From the NCBI RefSeq assembly GCF_964355755.1, contig NC_092677.1, positions 22,538,101 to 22,602,100 of the forward strand: a stretch of DNA of 64,000 nt, in the 5' to 3' direction. Below, in pieces: positions 42,526-53,512 of the stretch. Source of the stretch: Antedon mediterranea. Its lineage: Eukaryota > Echinodermata > Crinoidea > Comatulida > Antedonidae. The position numbers and the translations under genes are program-made. Each line of letters starts with the position of its first letter. The first letter of the stretch is position 1. Under the pieces are notes generated by a model, which saw nothing but the letters and a program-made list of their open reading frames with translations, was not told the DNA's origin and did not search any database.

Positions 42526-45500
42526 GTATGTAAGACATTCTAACAACGCAATTGTAAATAAAATATTGTTGGTTCATTACAAACGCATACAAATAAATCT
42601 TCCTAATTTTATGTAGGAGTAATCTGAAGATTGCATTATTAAGTTGGTAATTTCTTGTCTTCATCTTTTTAGCCCCTTGTTTGAGCAATCCTTGTTCACA
42701 TGTCTGCACTAGTGCTGAAAATGATGATTACAGATGCGTGTGTACAGACTCATTTTATCTGTTGCCTGGTGGAAATCTATGTCAGCGTGGTATGTGAAAG
42801 AAAGTCAACAGCAATAAAACACAAGTTATAGCTTGCAGTTTGTTGCTTCATAATACAGTTAGCAACAGTATTTTTAACAAGAAAAGTGTTATTAGATAAA
42901 GATGAATAAATGTAATTAGAAAAACAATTGAATTGCCTTATCAACAAAAGATCACGTTACTAAATGGTTCTACAACTCTTTATCTCGTCCGCTTAATTTT
43001 GTCTTAATCTATAAGCTAATTGCTGTTGTTTTTTCCTAGATGGATTCTTCCCTACGCCAGCTTTACTATACTCAAATCAAACGTCTATCCGAAAACTCAA
43101 AAACTTTCCGTATGCTCTCTCACCAAACGATGCTATTGACGAATTGCTATACAACCAACATCTCATAATTGCATTAGAAGCAGACGTCACACGACAAATT
43201 TTGTTCTTTTCGGATGAAAGTGTTAAATCAATCTTCAGCTTAGATTTAAAGATAGCTGCTAAACCAAGGCTGATTTCTACAAATTTGGGTTCAGTGAGAG
43301 GTATATTTGCTGTATAAATCATACTACCTTCTGGTTCCGTGTAACTATTTATTTGTGCTATTGTAATGTTGTATTAATTTCTTAGGTATTGCTATCGACT
43401 ATCTATCTAAAACACTGTACTGGACTGATTTTACTAATAATCATGTCATGATGTCATTTTATGATGGGCAGTATCGCCATGTTGTGATTCATACAGTGCA
43501 GCCAACGAGTATTGAAGTTGATCCAATTCACCGGTAATTGTTACAAAACAAGTATTATTATTTATTTAGTGTCACATTTTAAAGCATAAATTGTTTTATA
43601 ACAAAACCAATAAAATTAAGAGAGCAAATTAATTTTAATAAAGCAAAATCTGTGTCCTTTGGTAGATATATATTTTGGATAGAGCTTGGAATATATTCAC
43701 ATATTGAGCGTGCTAGACTTGATGGAAGTGAAAGGAAAATTATTGTGAACTCCCAACTGGGTAAAGCAAGTGGAATGACTTTGGATTTCAAATCACAAAG
43801 GTAGAATAGAATATTTCTAACGGTAAATAGATAAGTATTAGGACGACGACTTCCACTTCTATAATCTTTTGACATCTACTAATTCCAACAACAACCTCCA
43901 CATGTTTACGAATTTAAAACATTTTTGCTTTAAGATTGTACTTTGCTGATATATCGTCTGGTGCTATACAATCGGTTGATTTTGATGGGGAGTCAAGAAA
44001 AGTTGTATACGTTGAAGCGGGCTCTGTTTTTTCTGACATAGACATTTTTCAGGTAATAACAAGATAACAAACATTGTATTTCCTGGATGATTCCATCCCC
44101 AACAACAAGGCAACATTTCAATTAAATGGAAACTTTAGGTCAAAAGTTTAGCGACAAATACACCTTTTAATATAAAATAAAGTCAAATTTAATATAAATA
44201 AAACATAAACATAAAGTAATGTTTTTATTCTGTATAACAAATTTGTTTTAAGTATTTAAAAATAACACTTATTTCGAAGGATCTTCTGATATGGAGTGAA
44301 CTCGAAAATGGTCTACATTTTTTTAATCGAGAAACTGAAGAGTTCTTGTATTCTACACCAACTCCTGGAAGAGTATACGGAATTGTTATGCTGGATTTCA
44401 CGCGGCAACCCAATGGAACCAGTAGGTTTTGTCAATCATACTCTCACATGCCATGTTATTGTGGCCGTTGAATTAAAAAAAGCATAATATCATTCTCACT
44501 CCTGAGCATATTGATCGAAACGTCGAGAAACTCAATAGTTCTTTTCAGAACTAATATACGTGGTGTACCACAAACCTTCGAACGACATAATATCTTTAAA
44601 AAACAACAATATATGCAACCCATCTTTTCATTATATTTACCAATATTATTCAGTACCTTAACCTATGCCGCACCAAACTGTTCTTTCTATTCTTAAGATA
44701 AAAAAAAGTTTGTTTAAAATTGATAATTCTTAAAAAAATTAATAATAATAAATTAATAATTAAATCTTTAAATAGAATATCAGTAACATTTCATTTTATC
44801 TTATATGTCACATAATATGTGATGGAAACGGTCCATTTACTTTACCTCCGTCACAGATGAGCTGTGGTATTCACCCATAGGCTAAAGAAAACAAATAATT
44901 ATATCTCTAATATTTTAATAGAGAATACAGTAACATTCAAAGTTATTAATAGTTATTTATTTGTAACGTTACTTTATAAGCAGTTATATTGCTGTTAAAT
45001 AATATCCAAGGATAACAAATATGTCTGTATTTATAATTTCTAGGTCCATGCATGGTTAACAACGGTGGCTGTGAGCAAATCTGCCTTCCTGGAACGGGGG
45101 ATAGCATTACATGCGTGTGTTCTTCTGGCTTTATTTCAGATAATAATGGAGAGTGTAACAACTGTAAGTAATGTAACATTGTTTATCCTTAGATGGAAAG
45201 TGACAGAAGTCTTCATTAATTTTGATGTATTGGTATTAATAGTATATAGAGACCACATTTGATACGAGTATATATATTTCAATCAAGTTTAGTATCTCTG
45301 TAAGATTGATAAAAGTTAAAGATAAAATACGAAAATGTTTAATAATTTATATGTATTTTGTTTTAAGATATTGTTGAAAACAACTTCTTACTGTTAATAG
45401 ACACAGGTCGTAAAACTGCATACCAAATTGACCTACAAGATCCTAATTACGCTCACACAGTACTACACATGGGTCCATTGAATAACCCAATTGCAATTGG

Positions 45501-48500
45501 TTTCGATCCAGTCGATCGCTACGTGTACATAAGTGACGCCGATGTGCATCTTATCAAGAGATCATTACTTGGTGGCAGGGAATTTCAAATTATTATTCAT
45601 AATGCATACGGTCTGTATGAAAATTGTTTCTACATAACGAAACCCATTTTTTAAAGTTCAAAGTCACGATTTAGGTGCCTATAACTGTTATTCAAGTTTT
45701 TCAAAAACTATTGGGAAAGTATCTAAATGTATTATTTATATTTGTATATACTATATTTAAAAATAAACATTGAATCAAACAGTTACATTATTCACTTTAA
45801 TAGCTCCTGGTGGACTGGCAGTTGACCATATTCACCGATTATTGTTTTGGTCAGATGGCGTCAACGGTACCATCAACGTTTCTGGATTAGATGGTAGCAG
45901 TAAGACAATACTAATTAGCTCAAACATAGAGAAGCCAAGAGCCATTGCCGTAGATTCAATAAGAGGGTAGGTCTAAATACTAATAGTTGAAGTTATACCA
46001 GAGTCAAATAATGTACAAATGATTGTATATGAGTGCAAATAATGACATGAGGTAAATGATGATGATATTAGGTTTTTCATAATATATTAAATGCTATATA
46101 TTAATTTGGATTTTAAAAACATAGCTACTGTAGTGTTAATTACGTCATGTGGATTTCATGTGTCTTGAACATTTTTTTCCGTACGGGAAAAGTCTTTTTT
46201 TTTATACGCGAAAATAGAGAAACAAAAGTTCTATTAAAAAATCGTTCAATATTTTTGCACACCACGTGACCCACATTTGTCCAATCAAATGACAGGAAAG
46301 ATAGTATTTAACAGTGGTATAATTGTACTTGTTTCCTTCATTGTTTCATTTACGAAAACAAATTTTCTCGTGTACGAAAAAAATCCAACAGCAGCACCCT
46401 CTGTTCTCTGAAAACGGAATCAGCGATGCGCACGATGCAATCTCTCCTTCAAAACAATATCAGAACCCTTAATTAGATGTTACATGAAATAAATAATGAA
46501 TGTTTTATATTCATTGGTACAAATAATTTCTTTTATTGAAATATTAAATTCTATTTAGAATTTCATCTCTCACCTCATAACATTATTTGTACCATCGCGC
46601 TCACCTTTTCATTCTTTGTGTTTTTATATTATCTTCTATCCTGATTCACTTACAATATTTCAAAAAAGCTTAAATTTGTACAAGTAATGAATCAAATGTT
46701 TTAGGTTCGTTACATATTATGCCAATGGAATGTTTTTTATTGGATTGATTTATTGATGTTAGCTGATTTATTGGACATTTATTTTCACACATTATAGCTT
46801 GTTATTCTGGACAGATTGTGGAACTGATGCAAAAATTGAATGTTCTTGGATGGATGGTACTAGTAAACGTGTTTTAGTTGAGAAACACATGGGCTGTGCT
46901 AATGGTCTTGCGCTAGATGCTAAATGTAAGTCATTTAATTGTTGTATTTTACATATGCATATATGTTTGACGGTAGGCTATAGTAAACTATTTAATTTTG
47001 AATAAAAACTCAAGTGTGTTTTGCTTGATTCTACAGATCAGTTCCTATATTGGTGTGATACGCAAATGAACAGAATCGAGAGAGTAAAATATGATGGTTC
47101 TCAACGCACGTTAATGAAGCAACTTGATTATTCTGCTCATCCATTCGACATTGTGGTCGATGATAGTTATATCTATTTTACAGACTGGAATAACAAAACC
47201 GTGTTGCGCATGAGCAAGGTCGAAAACGATCAGCCAGTCGCTGTTGGGAAGGACGTCTTTGGAAAGCTGAGCGGTCTGATTTTGTATAATTCCAGTTTGG
47301 TGCCAAATGGGAAGGGTTTTTTTCTTTATTGTTTATTAAAGATGAAAACTTACAGCTTACAATGCTTGCTTACAATATTGAAATCCATACACATTTCCAA
47401 ACTAATAATTACCCTAACGTCATCAAGTGGTAAAAACGTGCATTTATAATTTGTAGAATGATTCTAATTTTAGGTGAAACAGTTTGTACTCAAAACAATG
47501 GCGGGTGTAATGAGCTTTGCCTGCCGACGCCAACGCGACAGACATGCGCAAACGATGGTATTTTGCTAAGAGGTAAGATGCACATACTAATGTTAGCCCA
47601 GTAAAAGAATAATTCTAAAGTAGTACAGTACATATTGTGGAAAATCTAACGTTATAAATCTCACTCTTCACTGGTCGTAGCTGCCTGACCACTGGTACCA
47701 GTTTAGAATAAATTGAATAATTGTTATCATGTTTATATTTCTAAGCAAAAACTTATTTTGCTTTTAAATAAGATTTTGTTTTTCTTGTACTTACGACACC
47801 GTAGCCGGTTCCTTCCACGTTTGCTTGCTATTGAGAACCCAGTTTTATAAACGGGATTAGTAACCTGTCCTATCTTTACACTACTATTGGATTTTACAGA
47901 GGTGGTAGTCAGTGATCTATTAACTACAAATATAAGTGACATAACCGACAGGCCCAGTAATAACCACGATTTAAGCTGTACAGGTACACTGGTAGGCGAA
48001 CAATGTTCGATCACATGGGGAAAAGACGATGAAGTAATAATCACTCACAAAAATACACACATTTTACCTGATGGAATATTAAATATAACTCGCATTTCTA
48101 CTGAAGATGCTGAAAGATATACAAGCCTCGTAATGGCAGAGGGTCAGTAAATTGATTATCATTTAATTAAACAAATACGTGGGACTTATCTGAACGAAAA
48201 CGCATCTTTCTCTTCTCCTTGTTCACTTAAAAAACAGGATAGGATTATGCTCAATCCGCGAACAATATGATGATAATTATTGTGCATTATGTAAACAAAT
48301 GTAGTTCAAAACAACAGTACTAAGATAATTGAATTAATCTAAATGCTGGCGATCAGAGAGGAGGGTCATAATTTAATAGAACAGATTCATGTCAAGAGAG
48401 TTTTTTATAATTTAAAAATAAATAGGCCTATCGGGTAACAAATACTGTTTTGTATGGTACCTTTTTAAATTATAGGATGCGGAATTGTTACATCATCAGA

Positions 48501-49278
48501 AGCTTTACTAGATCAGATAGAGCTAAATGAAGATAGTTTAGGCCTACGTGTGGTAGGCGAAAGATACTCCTTGAGAGGTTCGGCGCCATGGATGGTACGT
48601 CTTTACAACTTTCGCAAAAAGAAAGCTTTCTGCGGTGGATCAATTTTAAATTCAGAATGGATAATAACAGCAGCACATTGCATAAACGGTCCGATTTCAG
48701 TAAAACAGATGAACACTCGTATCCTTGTGACCAACCATGACTCTACAATAAGAGAAGGTTAAAAAGGAAAATTTTACAAAATTAGGAAGATTGTTAGGCA
48801 TGAAGATTACGATGTTTCAACTTTCAACGCTGATGTTGCCATGATCAAACTTGAAACACCAATTTCAAACTTTACAGATTACATTAGGCCTATATGTTTA
48901 CCGACAAACAATCTAACCCTTGTAATAAAAAGGCGTCAACTTGGTCGGGTAAACGGTTGGGAAACAGACGGCCAAACACCACAGTTGAAGGAAATGTATG
49001 TACCCGTTGTTCGTCAAAGAAAGTGCATCACTTCAACAAAGCGTACAGTGACACGTAAGATGTTCTGTGCTGGATACGCACAGAAAGCAACCAATGCGTG
49101 CAATGGAGAAGATGGCGGGTCATTTTCAATTTTTCGTGATAACCGATGGTATTTGTTCGGAATAGTTAGTTGGGGTGAAGATTGTTCTCAACCAGGTAAA
49201 TATAAATATTACACTAGACTTACAGAATTTCTGGATTGGATAAATAAATTAATGACAGAAAAAAGTTTATCCAAATAA
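40655..49278 (+). CDS. LRP-like YWTD/EGF receptor-type protein with Ig and trypsin-like domains
   Basis: Eighteen exons: 40655-41137, 41471-41605, 42071-42200, 42381-42525, 42673-42789, 43040-43300, 43386-43533, 43666-43800, 43935-44052, 44280-44421, 45044-45164, 45368-45610, 45804-45966, 46798-46925, 47037-about 47315, 47474-47572, 47900-48142 and 48476-49278. All joins keep phase; the 47315 donor (GTTTTT) is weak. A first exon with the ATG and the start of the signal peptide is missing. Order: signal peptide end (LLVLVTSSSA), three YWTD-type propellers each followed by an EGF module, an Ig-like domain, a trypsin-like domain. The propeller-EGF layout is that of LRP5/6-type ectodomains, which bind extracellular ligands. 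No membrane helix was seen, so it is probably secreted. The protease has an in-frame TAA at 48760-48762 and lacks its catalytic Ser. Confidence 0.75.
41769..41847 (-). tRNA. tRNA-like sequence, possible Asp (ATC) or pseudogene
   Basis: Minus strand, body 41847-41777: acceptor GCCCCAG pairs with TTGGGGC, D-arm TGGTCTAATGGTTAGG (A box), T-arm CCGAG-TTCGAGT-CTCGG (B box), then GAC and TTTTT (41773-41769), a Pol III terminator. The anticodon arm has an A-A mismatch at 27-43 and loop ATATCAA, so the anticodon would be ATC. Asp tRNAs normally use GTC, and position 32 is A. It may be a decayed tRNA or the head of a SINE. Adjacent sequence (CTCGGCGTGGT...CTCAGTTGTAC, 41900-41942) has a weak relative at 59215-59240. 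Confidence 0.45.
41987..42018. repeat. (TA)n microsatellite
   Basis: About sixteen TA repeats in the intron between exons 3 and 4. Confidence 0.95.
42673..42789 (+). CDS. Exon 6: EGF-like module 1
   Basis: PCLSNPCSHVCTSAENDDYRC then VCTDSFYLLPGGNLCQR: six cysteines in C-x3-C-x3-C-xn-C-x-C-xn-C spacing. Phase 1 on both sides, the usual rule for a shuffled EGF exon. Confidence 0.8.
43040..44421 (+). CDS. Exons 7-11: propeller 2
   Basis: Blade motifs: GIAIDYLSKTLYWTDFTNNH, QPTSIEVDPIHRYIFWIELG, HIERARLDGSERKII, LGKASGMTLDFKSQRLYFAD and DLLIWSELENGLHFF. Five exons with clean GT/AG borders. Confidence 0.75.
45044..45164 (+). CDS. Exon 12: EGF-like module 2
   Basis: PCMVNNGGCEQICLPG then CVCSSGFISDNNGEC: the NGGCxxxC signature of LRP EGF modules. 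Phase 1 on both sides. Confidence 0.8.
45368..47315 (+). CDS. Exons 13-16: propeller 3
   Basis: FLLLIDTGRKTAYQIDL, PIAIGFDPVDRYVYISDA, APGGLAVDHIHRLLFWSDG, KPRAIAVDSIRG, LLFWTDCGTDAKIECSWMDG, NGLALDAK, QFLYWCDTQMNRIERVKYDG and DSYIYFTDWNNKTVLRM. The last donor is taken at 47315/47316 because it alone gives the phase needed by exon 17; the site is weak. Confidence 0.7.
47474..47572 (+). CDS. Exon 17: degenerate EGF-like module 3
   Basis: ETVCTQNNGGCNELCLPTPT then QTCANDGILLR. The first four cysteines are present; the C-x-C partner and the sixth Cys are missing, so the module is shortened before the Ig-like exon. Confidence 0.65.
47900..48142 (+). CDS. Exon 18: Ig-like domain
   Basis: One phase-1 exon of 81 residues: DLSCTGTLVGEQCSITWGKD, then DGILNITRISTEDAERYTSL. 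The Cys, Trp, L-x-I-x-x-I and D-x-x-x-Y landmarks of an I-set fold are present. The second core Cys expected two residues after Tyr is Ser, so the usual disulfide is lost or replaced by the extra Cys at GEQC. Confidence 0.6.
48476..49278 (+). pseudogene. Exon 19: trypsin-like domain, catalytic Ser replaced and stop inside
   Basis: Single exon: LRVVGERYSLRGSAPWMVRL (activation-site region, VVGE instead of IVGG), GGSILNSEWIITAAHC (catalytic His), FNADVAMIKL (catalytic Asp), YIRPICLP, then CNGEDGGSFSIF where the family has CxGDSGGP. The nucleophile Ser is therefore Asp. GIVSWGEDCSQPGKYKYYTR and FLDWINK close the fold. An in-frame TAA (48760-48762, after STIREG) splits the domain between His and Asp; the frame is otherwise clean to 49278. 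Either the allele is a pseudogene at its 3' end, or the product ends after the His part. A pseudoprotease was likely before the stop arose. Confidence 0.75.
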
Positions 49279-51130
49279 AACTAGAAAAAATATATACTGT
49301 TAGTATATTAAGTTGGTATACGATATTAATTAAGAATAGACAAATAATTATGGTATTGATTATTTATAATATCTTGTATTTTATATAGTTTTCAAATGAA
49401 AGTATCCTGACCATAAAGTCTAAATCGTTCTTGTATATATATCCTGTGTTTTTTGTTTTTATTAATTAAAGAAACACTTTAATAAAGGCTTACTGTACTA
49501 AAGAATAGAATGTAAAAATGTGTAAAATGCGTAGGAACATGATATTTTATTCCTCTACTAAAGAATAGAATGTCATTGTTTCCTGATTGTATAAAGAGGC
49601 AATTTCCGTTTGTTGATTCCGTTAATCGAGGTTTAATAACATTATTATAGCCTTTTCCAAATCGTAAAACAACTTTTGAAAAAGAGCTTCCTTATACTTA
49701 ACTTGTCCAAAAGAATTGTTACACCGTTTAACAATATGCATCTAACAATGGCAATACGCCGTCAAATATACAGTAAATACTTGTCTTAGTGTTACCGTAA
49801 AGTAATTTCTTCATGGTGGTACTTGCTGTCTAGTAATACATTTTCATAATCCTACTACTTACATTGACAATGATAATGATATTGTAGTATTGCTAAAAAA
49901 AATTGGCTGTATAAATATACCAATATTTAAATATATGGGCCTAACATTGATTACAAAAAAATATATTAGAGATGATATGAGTTGTATTGTGTTACTCTTT
50001 TCGTGATGACACTGGTTGAGAAATATTGTTTGATAATGATATTTAAAACAATGGCTGAAAATAATGTTTTACATGTAAAATTACATTTAACGGAAAAATA
50101 TGAAGTTTATGAAACAATATTCTGCTAAAATACCAATGGAAGTCACATTTTCTTATTGTATATGTTTGTACTTGAGGACAATAAAGTATCTTCATATCTT
50201 ATAAAATAGCGTATTTTCCTTGTACAAAATTACAATTTTTATTTGCCAATTCCGACAACTGTACTGTCTGATTTAATTGGTGAAGAAGCGTAATGGTAGA
50301 AATTTGTGGAGGTTGGGATGAAGATTGTTCTCAACCAGGTAAATATAGATACTACTAGACTTACAGCATTTCTAGATTTCATAAATATAGTAATGACATA
50401 AACAGATTTGTCCAAATAAAAAAAAACCATTTTAATAAAGGATCATTTATATATATTTTTGTAAATTACCAGTTCTTATGGGTTTTTACACCCTTCAATT
50501 TCTTTTCGTGTATATGTAAAATGCGTAAGGAACATGATATTTTATTCCTCTACTAAAGAATATAATGTCATTGTTTCCTGGTTGTATAAGGAGGCAATTT
50601 CGTTTTTTGATTACGTTAACCGAGGTTTAATAACATTGTTGAAGCCTTTTTAAAACCGTAACAACTCTTGAAAAACAGCTTCCTTGTACAATCTGTACTT
50701 TTCTAAACGTGTACAAATGCGAGTCTAGTGAAGAATATGCAAAGGACAATGACAAAGCTGTCAAATTACTTCGAGATAAATACTTGTCTTAGTGTTACCA
50801 TGAACTAATTCCTCCATGGTACTTGCTGTCAATATTTTGATATTTCTTATTACTTCCATTGACAATAATAATGATATTGTAGTATTTCTAAAAATGTACG
50901 CTTAGCTTTAGAAATAGACCAATACTAATGTATGGGTCTTACGTAAGAGATATTAATATTAGAGATATGAGATATATCAACAATGCTTGATAATAATGTT
51001 TTACATGTAAAATGATATAACGGGAAATTATGGAGTTTATGAAACAATTGTATTTTGCTAAAGATACCACACATTTCCTTATTGTATAAGTTTGTACTTG
51101 AGGACAATAAAGTATCTTCATATTATTTTT
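49165..51130 (+). repeat. Tandem duplication of the gene's 3' end
   Basis: 49165-50200 recurs at about 50305-51130. The second copy begins inside the protease codons (GGTTGGGATGAAGATTGTTC) with several frame-breaking changes. Both copies share GGAACATGATATTTTATTCC (49530 and 50530), CGAGGTTTAATAACATT and GGACAATAAAGTATCTTC (50178 and 51101). The overall order is identical. Confidence 0.8.
49279..49500 (+). other. 3' UTR of the LRP-like gene
   Basis: Follows the stop at 49276-49278. An AATAAA lies at about 49481 and is the nearest poly-A signal; another AATAAA-containing context, GGACAATAAAGTATC, lies at 50178. Confidence 0.5.
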
Positions 51131-51819
51131 ATAGCGTCTTTTCCTTGTACGAATTTGCAATTTCCGGTAAATGAACTAACTACAGAGTAAAGTAAAGCAG
51201 TCTGATGTATGATGATAGTAGAAATGTGTGGAGGTTTTTAATTGGTTGAGAATTTTTGCACTTAACCCCTACTGAAAAAAACTGAAAAAATTATCGGATA
51301 TGGTTCATACTTGGTACTAACACCGGTCATAGTGAAACGGCAACTTTAAACTCAAATTTGATGTCAAATGTCATCTAATTTACATATTTATTTGACTTTT
51401 TAACCAAAATATATCTGAACATTTTTCTCCCTTACTAGCCATTATTTTGTTAAAAATTTTGATACAGTCAGGGGGGAAATGGCAAAAGATTTCCTACTTT
51501 CTATGAGTTTTATCTGATAATCTATATTATTTTGACAACTCTTGTAACATGACCACAGTGCTGATTTTGCCATTCACCCTAACTTTATACATATATGACA
51601 CCAATTCATGATACGGATCACCACTTTGAATTGCCATTAAAAAATTGAAAGTTAATAACTTCATGGTAGAGTTTAACCAAAATTGTCTAGGTTATTATAT
51701 ATATGTTGATTATGAATTTGACACGTAATCAAGTTGGTTCGCTATAGGTAAAAGTTGACCATATACAGTGTGATATACACCAAATAAAAGCAGTAGTCAG
51801 CAGCCCATTTAAATGATGT
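51131..51819. other. Noncoding stretch
   Basis: AT-rich; no coding or terminal-repeat signal seen. Confidence 0.4.
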
Positions 51820-52480
51820 ATGTATTCTATAAGTTTAAGTACACCATGCAATCCTTCACATTCATATATACATATTTTATGTTGACATTTAAGTACACCA
51901 TGTAATCGTGCACATTCATATGTTGACATTTAAGTACACCACGTAATCGTTCACATGTTCACATTTAAGTACACCATGTAATCGTTCACATTCATATGTT
52001 CACATTTAAGTATACCATGTAATCGTACACATTCATGTGTTCACATTTAAGTACATCATGTAATCGTTCACATTCATACAGTATGTTCACATTTAAGTTC
52101 ACCATGTAATCGTACACATTCATATGTTCACATTTAAGTACACCATGTAATTGTACACGTTCATATATACACCTTTAAGTATACCATGTAATCGTTCACA
52201 TTCATATGTTCACATTTAAGTACATCATGTAATTTTCACATTCATATATGCACATTTAAGTATACCATGTAATCGTTCACATTCATATGTTCACATTTAC
52301 GTACACCATGTAATCGTTCACATTCATATGTTCACATTTAAGTACATCATGTAATTTTTCACATTCATTATGCATATTTAAGTATACCATGTAATCGTTC
52401 ACATTCATAATGTTCACATTTAAGTATACCATGTAATCGCTCACATTCATATGTTCACATTTAAGTTCACCCGTTTTACT
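51820..52480 (-). repeat. 38-40-bp minisatellite, about seventeen units
   Basis: Unit ACATTTAAGTACACCATGTA followed by ATCGTTCACATTCATATGTTC, with point changes and small indels. The open frame on the minus strand here is repeat-generated. Confidence 0.9.
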
Positions 52481-53512
52481 CGTTCCGTTATTATGTGTGT
52501 CCTTGTACGTTCTTGTTACAATTATATGAAGGACCAACAACCTGTAGACTAATATGCAAATTATCTCGGTATGCAATATGCAAACGCCATATACAGTAAA
52601 CGATTAATAGTAATATATGAAAGCTAAATGCGAGTGTGTTTGATTTTTAAGCTTCTAATTATTTAACCCAACTTAACTTAATATAATTCAGGCATTTAGA
52701 TTAACATTCTGAGGTCAAAGGTCGAAATCGACTAACTACAACTATACTAACCAACCTCTGTGACTTACATTTTTCAAACTTTTCATAAATATTGTAGTAA
52801 TTTTAATATATAGAAATAATATTTTCTTTTACTTTAAATGTGTGATTCTGGATGTAGCAATGTTATGACCTGCCGAAATACCTAAATAACAACAACGAGG
52901 TTTGGATGAAATGAGCTCTTCAAAGTTACCACTAGGTAAGTAAATGTTTGGTATAGTGTTTACATTGAACGAGCTGTCATCCAAGTCAGATCCTTAGCTG
53001 TGAGGCAGTAATCAGGTCGTCATAATACGCTCATCATAATAGCAAGTATACTTTGGACTGGTTTGTGGTTTCCATTGAGATCCAGTCACTATTTATTACC
53101 TACGAGAATTGTCATAATTTTCAATAATTTTGGATTTATATATTTAAATGTTTAAACATTTTTTTTCCTATTTAATAGAATTCATAGAATGGTGGTCTAA
53201 TGGAGTAGCGCTCTGTAGTTGCACCCAAAATACATCAAGAAATATATCAATATTGTATCAAATTTTGACATTTTATACTGTTTGACTGTTTCCTGTCCAG
53301 TTATTAGTTTCCAGTCACTTAACTTATTCCTGTTTTATCATTTCAATTGGTCATTTCAAGTGATTTTAATTCTACATACTTATCTAGGCTCCAGTAGCAT
53401 CATTGATGTTGGTGCATGGCTGAATAATAGCATCTTACCTGCCTGTGTTTTTCAGCAATAATGGAGTACAACTAATTTGCACATGGCTACCTGATATTTG
53501 TGAATTGAAAAC
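52481..53512. other. Noncoding stretch, possible LINE 5' region at its end
   Basis: No gene recognised. From about 53400 to 53512 the sequence may be the 5' leader of the LINE that follows. Confidence 0.4.

Noticed and set aside
48763-48795. Short intron removing the TAA in the protease exon
   Set aside because: The only GT...AG pair covering it would give an intron under 35 bases and remove conserved codons (KFYKIRKIV).
51820-52480. CRISPR array
   Set aside because: Units are contiguous and degenerate with no unique spacers, and the setting is eukaryotic.
51729-52576. Minus-strand frames with repeated YMVYLNVN
   Set aside because: Products of the 38-40-bp minisatellite.
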